DNA of 64,000 nt. Source: Arthrobacter sp. Y-9. Its GTDB lineage: Bacteria > Actinomycetota > Actinomycetes > Actinomycetales > Micrococcaceae. Below, in pieces: positions 56,697 to 64,000 of this stretch. Position 1 is the stretch's first letter, and every line of letters starts with the position of its first letter. Made by a program: the position numbers and the translations under genes. The notes under the pieces are model-generated. The model was not told where the DNA came from. It did not search any database and saw nothing but the letters and a program-made list of their open reading frames with translations. The DNA lies in contig NZ_CP121463.1 of NCBI RefSeq assembly GCF_029690065.1, positions 558,001-622,000 on the forward strand. Direction: 5' to 3'.

Positions 56697-56712
56697 AACT
56701 GACTGGTCAGTT
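56697..56712 (-). promoter_or_regulatory. predicted TetR operator/promoter of the YhgE operon
   Basis: AACTGAC (56697-56703), TG, GTCAGTT (56706-56712) is a perfect 7-bp dyad 46 nt upstream of the ATPase-like gene. On the minus strand it lies between TTGAAC and the -10-like GATACT, so a bound repressor would block RNA polymerase. Confidence 0.8.
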
Positions 56713-56749
56713 CAAATAGTTGTTTCCGTTCGCCGAACCCCCGTGCGGG

Positions 56750-58222
56750 TCAACGACGGCGGCCGTGCACCACCTTCACCAGACGCCCCATGAGGCGGAC
56801 CTGCCAGGTCTCGCGACGGAAGGAGAGCACCGGCACCGGGAGCGGGAAACGCTGCCGGGCCACGCTGTGCGGACGGGCGAACTCGCGCAGCCCGTCGGCC
56901 CCGTGAATCCGGCCGAACCCGGAATCGCCGGTCCCGCCGAACGGCAGGGCGGGGACGAGGGCGAAGGACATGACGCTGTTGATGGACGTCATGCCGGCCC
57001 GCACCCGGCGCGCGATCGCCTCGGCCTTCCCGAGGTCCCTGCTGTAGACCGCGCTGCCGAGCCCGTAGACGCCCGCGTTGCTCTTCTCCACGGCCTCGTC
57101 GACGGACCCGACCCGGGTCACCGTGAGCGTGGGGCCGAACGTCTCTTCCCGCACGGCCTCGCTGTCCTCCGGGACGTCCAGCAGGATGACCGGTTTCACG
57201 AACGGCGGCGCCACGGATTCCTCCCCGCCGGTCGCGGCGTGCCCACCGTCCGCGAGGGCGGCCTTGATGTGCCGCAGCACGGTGCCGGGCTGACTGGGCA
57301 TCGTCAGCGGCCCAATGCGGTCCGCGTCGCCGGGACCCGCTGTCACGCTGCCCGCGATCCGTCGGAGTTCCGCGACGAACTCGTCGTACACGGGGGCCTC
57401 CACATAGGCGCGCTCCATGCCGATGCAGGTCTGCCCGGCGTTGCCCCACGCGCCGAAGGCCACGTCCTGGGCCGCGGCGCGGACGTCGGCGTCGGCGGCG
57501 ATGATCGCGGCGTCCTTGCCGCCCGCCTCGATGACCACGGGGGTGAGGGTCTCCGCGCAGGCCGCCATGACCTTCTTGCCCGTGGCGGTGGACCCGGTGA
57601 AGGCGAGCTTGGAGACTCCGGACCGGCAGAGTGCCGAACCCGTGGCGCCGAGTCCCGTCACGAGCTGAAGGACCGGCAGCTCCGGCACGGCACGGTGGAA
57701 GGCGTCGACCAGCCACGAGCCCACCGCGGTGCTGTATTCACTGGGCTTGAACACCACGGCGTTGCCCGCGGCGAGGGCATAGGCGATCGACCCCATCGGC
57801 GTGAACACCGGATAGTTCCACGGGCCGATCACACCCACCACGCCCAGCGGCTGGTATTCGACGCTCGCCGCCAGGTTCGCGCCCAGGACCCCGGGCCGCA
57901 CCGAGCGCTTCCGGAGCACCCGCTGGGCATTCCTCGCCGCCCAGTCGATGTGCTCGACGGCGGCCATCACCTCCAGCCGGGAATCATCCACCGGCTTCCC
58001 GGTCTCCTCCCGCATGAGCCGCGCGAGCTCGTCCAGCCCCGCTACCACGACATGCTTGAACGCCTGCAGACGGCGGAGCCGGCCGTCGAAGCCCAGCCCG
58101 CCCCACCAGGCCGCCGCTTCCCGCGCGCGGTCGACGGCGGCCGCCACCGCGCCGTCGTCGTCCACGGGGAAGGTGGCCACGACGGCGCCAGTGGCGGGGT
58201 TGAGGGAATCGAACGTGCTCAT
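56750..58222 (-). CDS. NAD(P)-dependent aldehyde dehydrogenase (succinate-semialdehyde type)
   Basis: A 490-residue aldehyde dehydrogenase. The catalytic pair is Cys266 (GQTCIGMERAYV) and Glu232 (VIEAGGKDAAI); the cofactor motif FTGSTATGKKV and the oxyanion asparagine in GPWNYPV (Asn136) are in place. GQTCIGMERAYV is characteristic of actinobacterial succinic-semialdehyde dehydrogenases, though substrate range is unproven. The C-terminal PFGGTGDSGFGRIHG is normal. Its start overlaps the preceding gene by 4 nt. Operon partner is an alanine-racemase-fold enzyme. Confidence 0.92.
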   Translation of the reverse strand: MSTFDSLNPATGAVVATFPVDDDGAVAAAVDRAREAAAWWGGLGFDGRLRRLQAFKHVVVAGLDELARLMREETGKPVDDSRLEVMAAVEHIDWAARNAQRVLRKRSVRPGVLGANLAASVEYQPLGVVGVIGPWNYPVFTPMGSIAYALAAGNAVVFKPSEYSTAVGSWLVDAFHRAVPELPVLQLVTGLGATGSALCRSGVSKLAFTGSTATGKKVMAACAETLTPVVIEAGGKDAAIIAADADVRAAAQDVAFGAWGNAGQTCIGMERAYVEAPVYDEFVAELRRIAGSVTAGPGDADRIGPLTMPSQPGTVLRHIKAALADGGHAATGGEESVAPPFVKPVILLDVPEDSEAVREETFGPTLTVTRVGSVDEAVEKSNAGVYGLGSAVYSRDLGKAEAIARRVRAGMTSINSVMSFALVPALPFGGTGDSGFGRIHGADGLREFARPHSVARQRFPLPVPVLSFRRETWQVRLMGRLVKVVHGRRR

Positions 58223-59487
58223 CCGAGGAATGCCTTTCCTTCGCCGCGGTAGGTGGGGACGGATGCCACCAGCCGGTCGCCGTCCACCACGTGCAGGGTG
58301 TCGACGTGTTCACAGAGTTCGCCGGCCTTGGCGTGCCGGAACCAGACCCGGTCGCCGAGGGACAAGGTGTCCGCGGCGGGTCCGTGGACGGGGGTCTGGA
58401 CCTCGCCGGCGCCTTCCGTGCCCAGGAGCTTCACGCCGGTCGGCCAGACGGGCCGAGGCAGCCGGTCGGGTCCGGATGGGCCGGACGCCACCCAGCCCCC
58501 GCCGAGCACCGTGGCGAATCCCGGTGCGGGCTTGCGGACCACGGGCAGGGCGAAGAAAGAGGCGGGTTCCGGGTGGAAAGCGCGGTAGCCGTCGAAGAGC
58601 GCGGGGGCGTAGAGCCCGGATCCGGCCGCGAGCTCGGTGACCGCGGCTTCCGCTCCGGTGGTCTCGAAACTCCCGGTGCCACCCCCGTTGACGAACTCGA
58701 GCGGTGAGCCGGCGGGCAGCTCCCTGCGCACGGCGTCCACGGCCGCGGCACGGCGTGCGGCGAGTTCCCTCCCGGAGAGGGCGTGCAGCGCGCGGATCTG
58801 GGCGCGGTGCAGAGCGGAACCCGAGTCATCCCCGAGCCCGGCGATCTGCCCTTCATAGGACATGATCCCCACGAGCCGGAACCCCGGTCGCCGGACGATC
58901 TCGGCGGCCACGGCGGCGGCATCCTCGGGGGTGTGGACGGGCGAACGCCGCATGCCCAGATGCGCGCGGCCCCCCGCCAGTCGCAGCGACGCATCCAGGT
59001 CCAGGCACAGTCGCAATGGCGCGTCGGGCCCGGCGAACGGGGTCAGGAGATCCAGCTGTTCGACGGAGTCCACCATCAGCGTGACGCGTTCGCAGGCGGT
59101 GGGCGAGTGGGCGAGGGCTGCCAGGGCGGTGCGGTCGGCGGTCGGGTAGGCGACGACGACGTCGTCGAACTCCTCGGCCAGCCAGAGCGCCTCCGGGAGG
59201 GCGTAGGCCAGGATGCCGTGGAAGCCGGGCAGTTCCAGGACGGCCCGCAGCACGGCGCGGCTGCGGATCGACTTGCTGGCCACCCGGATCGGTTTGCCCT
59301 GAGCCCGCCTCAGAAGGTCCGCGGCGTTCCGCCGCAGTGCAGGCAGGCTGAGGACGGCGAGCGGAGCCTCGAGGTGCGCGGTGGCGCGGTTCAGGGCGGC
59401 GAAGCCTCCCGCGCCGGTGAAGCCGTTCCGCCCCGCCGCGGAGTCTTCCAGGGCGAGACTGAAGGGAGGAGCGGTGCTGGCGGACAT
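58219..59487 (-). CDS. alanine-racemase N-domain enzyme (amino acid deaminase/aldolase type)
   Basis: A 422-residue fold-type III PLP enzyme. PLAVLSLPALRRNAADLLRRAQGKPIRVASKSIRSRAVLRAVL contains the likely PLP lysine in RVASKSI (only partly quoted as family landmark); later GIMSYEGQIAGLGD and EFVNGGGTGSFETTG bind phosphate. The C-terminal D-serine-dehydratase-like barrel ends HAKAGELCEHVDTLHVVDGD, with the His and Cys that bind zinc in D-threonine aldolase/D-serine dehydratase relatives. The ATG at 59487 starts the family-like sequence. First gene of a unit with the aldehyde dehydrogenase, divergent from LysR, which probably controls it. Confidence 0.85.
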   Translation of the reverse strand: MSASTAPPFSLALEDSAAGRNGFTGAGGFAALNRATAHLEAPLAVLSLPALRRNAADLLRRAQGKPIRVASKSIRSRAVLRAVLELPGFHGILAYALPEALWLAEEFDDVVVAYPTADRTALAALAHSPTACERVTLMVDSVEQLDLLTPFAGPDAPLRLCLDLDASLRLAGGRAHLGMRRSPVHTPEDAAAVAAEIVRRPGFRLVGIMSYEGQIAGLGDDSGSALHRAQIRALHALSGRELAARRAAAVDAVRRELPAGSPLEFVNGGGTGSFETTGAEAAVTELAAGSGLYAPALFDGYRAFHPEPASFFALPVVRKPAPGFATVLGGGWVASGPSGPDRLPRPVWPTGVKLLGTEGAGEVQTPVHGPAADTLSLGDRVWFRHAKAGELCEHVDTLHVVDGDRLVASVPTYRGEGKAFLG

Positions 59488-59593
59488 TCTCCGACTGTGA
59501 CACGTGGCACACCGTCCAGGGAAACACCCGAGCGGTCCCGACTCACATCGAGCTGTTGTCAATCGTGGGATCCGCTCCCAGAATGAGGGGGTG

Positions 59594-60532
59594 ATGGACG
59601 TCAACACCCGCCGCCTGCGCTACTTCGTGGCCGTGGCCGAGGAACTGCACTTCAGTCGGGCGGCGGCCCGGCTGTTCGTCGCCCAGCAGGCGCTCTCGAA
59701 ACAGATCCGGGAGCTTGAAGCGGAGCTGGGCGTCACCCTCCTGAACCGGACGACCCGGCGCGTCGAGCTGACTGAGGACGGCGAGCATTTCCTGGAGGTG
59801 GCCAGGGGAGTGCTGGAGGCCTGGGACGACGGGCTCCGGCGGGTCCGGCTGGCGAGCCGCGCCGGCCAGCGGGTGCTCCGGCTCGGCTTCGTGGTGGGTG
59901 CGGCCCTTGAACTGACGCGGCCGATCCTGGCGGAGTTCGCGCGGCGTCATCCGGATGTGGAGCTCCGCCTTCAGGAAGCGGCTCTCAGCGACCCGAGCTG
60001 CGGTCTGGCAGACGGCAGCAGTGACCTGGCGATCCTCCGCCCGCCGCTCTCCCTGGCCGAGCTGCAGCGTCTGCCTCTTTTCGTGGAACCCGTGGTCGCC
60101 TGCCTCGCCTCGAGCCATCGGCTGGCGGGCCGGACCATGATCTCGCCGACCGAACTGCTGGACGAGCCGCTCACCGTCGGCGGAGGGCACGACGCCGCGT
60201 GGCGGGGTTTCTGGTCCCTGTCGTCCTTCCGGACGGAGGGACATCCGGCGCGGATCGTGGAGACCTCCTCGCCGACCGAGGAAGCGGAGCTGGTCGCCAG
60301 CGGGGTGGCGACCGCGCTCACCGGCGCCGCGATGGCGAGATATCTGGTGCGTCCGGGTCTCGTGTACGTGCCGGTGGAGCCGCACCCGGGGTCGGAGGTC
60401 GCGCTGGCCTGGCGCGAGGACGCCCCGAGTGAGGTCGTCTCCCTGTTCGTGCAGGTGGCGCAGGACGTGCGTGACGCCGAACGGGAGCTGGTCCGGACCA
60501 TTGAGCATCCGCTGGTTGTGAATTCCCCCTGA
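59594..60532 (+). CDS. LysR-family transcriptional regulator
   Basis: A 312-residue LysR protein. The winged helix-turn-helix is at residues 5-65 (RLRYFVAVAEELHFSRAAARLF, VAQQALSKQIRELEAELGVTLL) and the periplasmic-binding-like effector domain begins near LRLGFVVGAALELTRP. The ATG at 59594 follows GAGGGGG. It is divergent from the racemase-fold enzyme with 106 nt between, the classical LysR arrangement, and is followed by a lactone oxidase and an MFS gene on its own strand. It probably governs the whole five-gene locus. Confidence 0.92.
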   Translation: MDVNTRRLRYFVAVAEELHFSRAAARLFVAQQALSKQIRELEAELGVTLLNRTTRRVELTEDGEHFLEVARGVLEAWDDGLRRVRLASRAGQRVLRLGFVVGAALELTRPILAEFARRHPDVELRLQEAALSDPSCGLADGSSDLAILRPPLSLAELQRLPLFVEPVVACLASSHRLAGRTMISPTELLDEPLTVGGGHDAAWRGFWSLSSFRTEGHPARIVETSSPTEEAELVASGVATALTGAAMARYLVRPGLVYVPVEPHPGSEVALAWREDAPSEVVSLFVQVAQDVRDAERELVRTIEHPLVVNSP

Positions 60533-60568
60533 TCCAGTGTTTGTGCTCCAGCTCACCTCGGCGTGAGC

Positions 60569-61882
60569 ATGGAGGCCATGTGGAAGAACTGGGCCGGAGA
60601 TCAGGCCTGCACCCCGGCGAACCTCGTCCAGCCCGCTTCGGTGGAGGCTGTCCAGGAGTCTGTCCGTGAGGCGGCCCGGCACGGACAGGGCGTCCGCGTG
60701 GTCGGCGCCGGACACTCCTTCGGCGACAACGTCCTGACCTCGGGCACCCTGCTGTCCCTCGACCGGCTGAGCGGCCTGCTCGGCGTCGACGGTGAGGCGG
60801 GGACGGTCCGCGTCGCCGCCGGGACCAGGCTGCGTGACCTCAACCGTCTGCTGGATGGCCACGGCCTGGCCCTGGCGAACCTGGGGGACATCGACAGCCA
60901 GTCGGTCGCGGGGGCGATCTCGACCGCCACGCACGGCACCGGCCGGACTCTCGGCAATCTGGCGACCTTCGTGGAGGATGTCGAACTCGTGACGGCGGAG
61001 GGTGAGGTGCTGCAGGCGTCGGCCGCCGGGCCGGACGTCCTGTCTGCCGCCCGGGTCTCGGTGGGGGCGCTCGGAGTCATCACGGCGTACACCCTTCGCG
61101 TGGTGCCCGCCTTCACCCTGCAGGGCGTCCAGGAGCCTGCCTCGCTGGAGGAGACGCTTGAACGTCTCGACGAACACGTGGACGCCAACGACCACTTCGA
61201 GTTCTTCACCTTCCCCCACAGCGGCACCGTGCTGGCCAAGCGGACCAACCGCGTCACGGACCCCGTCCCGGGGGACGCCGGTCCCACCGCGGGGCGACTG
61301 CGCTCCTATCTGGAGGGAGAGCTGCTCGAGAACACGGCGCTGGACCTCGTCTGCCGGCTGGGCCGTGCCCGCCCCGGTCTCATTCCCCGGCTGAACCGGC
61401 TGGCGACGGACCTGGTCACGCCCACCTCCCGGACCGGCGTCAGCCATGACGTCCTGGTGAGCAAGCGGAGTGTCCGCTTCACGGAGACGGAATGGGCCCT
61501 GCCCCGCGAGGCGTGCGTTGAAGCCCTCACGGAGATGCGGCGGCTGGTGACGGCCCGCGGTCTGGACGTGAACTTCCCTTTCGAGGTCCGTTTCGTCGCG
61601 GGGGACCGGGAGTCCCTCCTGAGCCCGGCCTACGACCGGGAGAGCTGCTACATCGCCGCCCACATGTACCGCGGCATGCCGTGGCAGGAATTCTTCACGG
61701 CCGTGCAGGACGTCGCCCTCTCCTATGGAGGACGGCCGCACTGGGGAAAGCGCCACAGCCTCTCCGCCGCGCAGCTCGCGGAGCTGTATCCCCGTTGGGA
61801 TGACTTCCAGCGGGTCCGCCGGGAACTCGATCCGGGCGGACTGTTCGCCAATGACCACATCCGCCGCATCTTCGGCGCCTGA
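60569..61882 (+). CDS. FAD-linked sugar-lactone oxidase (ALO/GULO-like)
   Basis: A 437-residue flavoprotein of the vanillyl-alcohol-oxidase group. The FAD-binding half has VVGAGHSFGDNV, where His normally carries covalent FAD, and STATHGTGRTLGNLAT; the C-terminal ALO domain ends FTAVQDVALSYGGRPHWGKRHSL, the HWGKxH motif of D-arabinono-1,4-lactone and L-gulonolactone oxidases. The start is uncertain among GTG 60563, ATG 60569 and ATG 60578, because no ribosome site is well placed. Likely oxidises an aldonolactone or alditol with O2. Followed after 57 nt by an MFS transporter. Confidence 0.9.
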   Translation: MEAMWKNWAGDQACTPANLVQPASVEAVQESVREAARHGQGVRVVGAGHSFGDNVLTSGTLLSLDRLSGLLGVDGEAGTVRVAAGTRLRDLNRLLDGHGLALANLGDIDSQSVAGAISTATHGTGRTLGNLATFVEDVELVTAEGEVLQASAAGPDVLSAARVSVGALGVITAYTLRVVPAFTLQGVQEPASLEETLERLDEHVDANDHFEFFTFPHSGTVLAKRTNRVTDPVPGDAGPTAGRLRSYLEGELLENTALDLVCRLGRARPGLIPRLNRLATDLVTPTSRTGVSHDVLVSKRSVRFTETEWALPREACVEALTEMRRLVTARGLDVNFPFEVRFVAGDRESLLSPAYDRESCYIAAHMYRGMPWQEFFTAVQDVALSYGGRPHWGKRHSLSAAQLAELYPRWDDFQRVRRELDPGGLFANDHIRRIFGA

Positions 61883-61939
61883 GCCGACGCCCGGCCTGCG
61901 ACGCCGAAACCCGAGTCCCGACATCCCGAGGAGAAGGAC

Positions 61940-63157
61940 ATGAGCCAGCCAGCCGCCGTCGTGCGATCCGGCGGGATGACCACGCAGAGGGTGGCGATCG
62001 CCGCCGCCTTCTTCCTGCAGGGTTTCCTCTTCATCACGATGACCACCCACCTGCCGCAGATCCAGGGGCTCTTCGGCCTGGACGCGGCCACCCTGTCCCT
62101 GGTGCTCCTGGGAATGGTGGTGCTGGCGGGCGCCGGTTCGGTGCTCGCGGGGCAGCTCGCCCGGAGGCTCGACTCCGCCCAGGCTCTGCGGGTGGGGCTC
62201 GGGCTGATCGGCGCCGGCGCGGTCGGGGTGGGGCTGGCGCCCGATCTGCTCCTGTTCTGTCTGTTCCTGGCCGTGTACGGGGTCGGTCTCGGCACCGTGG
62301 ACGCCTCGATGAACATGCAGGGCGTGGCACTTGAGCACCGCCTGCGCCGCACGTTGCTGCCCGGTTTCCACGCGGCATGGACCGCCGGAGGGATCGTCGC
62401 GACGCTCGCGGCGCTCGCGTTCGGGGAAGCCGCGCTGGCGGCGTCCGTGACCCCCTTCGGAGTGGTCGCGGTGGTGGCGACGGCACTGCCGTTCCTGCGC
62501 CGGGACCGGGGACAGGAGACGGGGTCCGAAGCCGTTCAGGTGAGCATCCCGTGGAAGCGGCTGATGCTGGTGGGCCTGGTCCTGGTGCTCTTCTACATGG
62601 TGGACACCGCCGCTTCCACGTGGGGCCCGGCCTATCTCCATGACCTCTTCGGCACGGGCCTGGGCAATGTGGCCGTCGCGACCCTGCCGTACCTGGTGGC
62701 CTCGCTCCTGGCGCGGCTTGCGGGTGACTGGGCCGTCGGACGGTTCGGAGCGGTGCGGCTCCTGCGCGCCGCCGCCGTGCTCTCGGCCGCCGCGCTCGCC
62801 CTGGTGGTCCTGGCCCCGGACGCAGCGATCGCGGTGCTGGGATTCGCCGTCCTCGGGTTCGGCGCCGGCATCATCGCGCCGCTGTCGTTCTCCGTGGCCG
62901 GGTCGATCGCAGCGCTCGGCCAGGCCGGGTCCGGTGGCGCCGACGACCCGGTGCGCCGTGCCCGGGTGGATTCCGTGATCGCACGGTTCAACCAGTTCAA
63001 CTATGTGGGGGCACTGCTGGGTTCCGTGCTGACGGGTCTGGTGGGGGCCGACTCGCTGCGCCTCGGTTTCGCGCTGCCCCTCGTGCTGGTCCTGGCGATC
63101 CTGCCGCTCGCAGGGGCATTCCGGGAAACCCCTGCTTTCCGGGACGGCAGCGCTTGA
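61940..63157 (+). CDS. MFS transporter
   Basis: A 405-residue, 12-helix major facilitator. The first half has FLQGFLFITMTTHLPQIQGL and the helix 2-3 loop GQLARRLDSAQALR (degenerate motif A); the second half opens IPWKRLMLVGLVLVLFYMVD. GLGTVDASMNMQGVALEHR is a pattern seen in MFS proteins of the YbjJ/fucose-permease-like group. The ATG at 61940 follows GAGGAGAAGG. It probably serves the lactone oxidase upstream, but cargo is not known. A shared terminator follows before tRNA-Arg. Confidence 0.92.
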   Translation: MSQPAAVVRSGGMTTQRVAIAAAFFLQGFLFITMTTHLPQIQGLFGLDAATLSLVLLGMVVLAGAGSVLAGQLARRLDSAQALRVGLGLIGAGAVGVGLAPDLLLFCLFLAVYGVGLGTVDASMNMQGVALEHRLRRTLLPGFHAAWTAGGIVATLAALAFGEAALAASVTPFGVVAVVATALPFLRRDRGQETGSEAVQVSIPWKRLMLVGLVLVLFYMVDTAASTWGPAYLHDLFGTGLGNVAVATLPYLVASLLARLAGDWAVGRFGAVRLLRAAAVLSAAALALVVLAPDAAIAVLGFAVLGFGAGIIAPLSFSVAGSIAALGQAGSGGADDPVRRARVDSVIARFNQFNYVGALLGSVLTGLVGADSLRLGFALPLVLVLAILPLAGAFRETPAFRDGSA

Positions 63158-63181
63158 CGGGAGGAGTGAAGTGGGTACAAG

Positions 63182-63209
63182 AAAGCCCCGGTCCGTGGAC
63201 CGGGGCTTT
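63182..63209. terminator. bidirectional terminator, MFS gene and tRNA-Arg copy 1
   Basis: AAAGCCCCGGTCC (63182-63194) and GGACCGGGGCTTT (63197-63209) form a perfect 13-bp stem with a 2-nt loop. Runs of A and T at the base make it usable in both directions. An almost identical hairpin follows tRNA-Arg copy 2. Confidence 0.9.
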
Positions 63210-63222
63210 CGCGTCTTCTCTG

Positions 63223-63296
<74 letters not shown>

Positions 63297-63475
63297 ATGT
63301 TTCTCCCGGGAGAATTCCCGTTCGAACCTCGAAATACTTTACCCGAAAACTTCTCAGGATGCACGACGGCGTGCGGACGGTCCGGGAAAGGCCGGGATCC
63401 GGGGGAGCGGCGGGTGCGGGCTGAACGGGTGCGAAGCGGCGGCAGCGCGTGACGAGCGTGCGGAACCGGGCACGA

Positions 63476-63505
63476 AAAAGCCCCGGTCCGTGGACCGGGG
63501 CTTTT
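63476..63505. terminator. terminator after tRNA-Arg copy 2
   Basis: AAAAGCCCCGGTCC (63476-63489) and GGACCGGGGCTTTT (63492-63505) form a perfect 14-bp stem; on the minus strand the tail is GGCTTTTTCG. It duplicates the hairpin at 63182-63209. Confidence 0.92.
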
Positions 63506-63516
63506 GCATCTTCCTG

Positions 63517-63590
<74 letters not shown>

Positions 63591-63699
63591 TTGGCATCAT
63601 TCCGGAGGCGACTCCCGGTTGAACCTTCATAAACTTTACGGGAACTTCTGGCGGCTTCCAAATCGACGGCCGGTGACGCCCCGCACATGTACCGGTCTA

Positions 63700-63715
63700 C
63701 GTGACCTTAATCACA
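63700..63715 (+). promoter_or_regulatory. CRP/GlxR-type site upstream of pckG
   Basis: CGTGACCTTAATCACA matches the TGTGA-N6-TCACA consensus of cAMP-receptor-type regulators at nine of ten conserved positions, about 140 nt before the pckG start codon. Carbon-catabolite control of the gluconeogenic gene pckG would fit; the actual start of transcription is not visible. Confidence 0.65.
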
Positions 63716-63854
63716 AAATGGGTCGAAAAGAGTGATTCGACCACGGAAAACGTCCCGGAATGGGCTCCGTCGTCAAATATTGCTGAAAATCCGTCCAGTG
63801 GTCCATACCTACGATTGAGACACCCGCCCAGGAACCCATCGAAAAGGACTCACT

Positions 63855-64000
63855 ATGGGAAATCTGACGACGTCTCGCCTGACAGCTGACGCCCCCACCA
63901 CCCACCAGAAGCTTCTGGCCTGGGTCGAGGAAGTGGCAGAACTGACGCAGCCGGACTCCATCTACTGGGTGAACGGTTCCGAAGAAGAGTACGCACGCCT
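63855..64000 (+). CDS. pckG: phosphoenolpyruvate carboxykinase (GTP), N-terminal fragment
   Basis: Only the first 48 codons are in the window; the gene continues past the right edge. The fragment has [19 protein letters not shown] and [10 protein letters not shown], the conserved opening of GTP-dependent PEP carboxykinases, where this region (WVEEVAxLTxPDxIxWxDGSxEE) precedes the substrate-binding lobes. The enzyme converts oxaloacetate to phosphoenolpyruvate for gluconeogenesis. The ATG at 63855 follows AAAGGA. A CRP-like site lies upstream. Confidence 0.9.
   Translation, partial: MGNLTTSRLTADAPTTHQKLLAWVEEVAELTQPDSIYWVNGSEEEYAR

Noticed and set aside
59543-62641. A 1032-codon minus-strand open frame across LysR, lactone oxidase and MFS genes
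   Set aside because: It spans three clear genes on the other strand and shows only His/Arg/Gly-rich shadow sequence.

Overview
The window is 64 kb of uniformly GC-rich chromosome from an actinobacterium, most likely a member of the Micrococcaceae (Arthrobacter-like). This is inferred from the strong G/C bias at third codon positions, a mycothiol-dependent formaldehyde dehydrogenase, an Lhr/Nei2 repair pair, a GTP-type PEP carboxykinase, orphan winged-helix regulators and tRNA genes without an encoded CCA. No species name can be given from the sequence alone. No rRNA, CRISPR array, prophage, transposase or integrase was seen; this is ordinary chromosome with accessory modules.

Layout. 1-1.6 kb: end of an LPXTG pilin-like protein and its class C sortase. 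1.7-7.5 kb: PEP carboxylase, a DedA membrane protein, two small unknowns and an RluA-type pseudouridine synthase. 7.5-13.2 kb: small regulator/effector pairs (ArsR-like with SRPBCC; TetR with DUF4188; MocR with YczE) interspersed with four copies of one palindromic repeat. Two of these copies supply the stop codon of the preceding gene. 13.2-21.6 kb: mycothiol-dependent formaldehyde oxidation (mscR plus a metallo-beta-lactamase-fold hydrolase), then an lhr-nei2-TPR operon. 21.7-35 kb: two separate copper modules (TetR, histidine-rich membrane protein, YcnI; and a paralogous membrane protein, CopC, PCu(A)C, DyP peroxidase). They flank two amine/peptide-use units (amidohydrolase with APC permease; APC permease-TetR-DmpA peptidase). 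35-40 kb: small secreted, hypothetical and lipoprotein genes, an aldo/keto reductase with a MerR regulator, and tRNA-Ser. 40-47 kb: MarR plus a DHA2 exporter with a coiled-coil tail, tadA, upp and a two-component system. 47-53 kb: an ECF sigma factor fused to a zinc-finger/membrane tail, a secreted lytic transglycosylase with a structured leader, an orphan winged-helix protein and a SixA-like phosphatase. 53-57 kb: an operon of a degenerate ABC ATPase, a YhgE/Pip membrane protein and a TetR repressor. 57-63 kb: aldehyde dehydrogenase, an alanine-racemase-fold enzyme, LysR, sugar-lactone oxidase and MFS. 63-64 kb: a duplicated tRNA-Arg(ACG) unit and the start of pckG.

Many genes are coupled by 4-nt ATGA or GTGA overlaps, so several operons can be read with confidence. 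Perfect or near-perfect palindromes in regulator intergenic regions give testable operator predictions for TetR, MocR, MerR and MarR members. The most unusual observations are the repeat family that provides stop codons, the ABC ATPase lacking Walker lysine and catalytic glutamate beside YhgE/TetR, the sigma factor with a built-in HxxxCxxC/membrane tail, and the paired copper modules with a histidine/methionine-rich membrane protein of unknown function.
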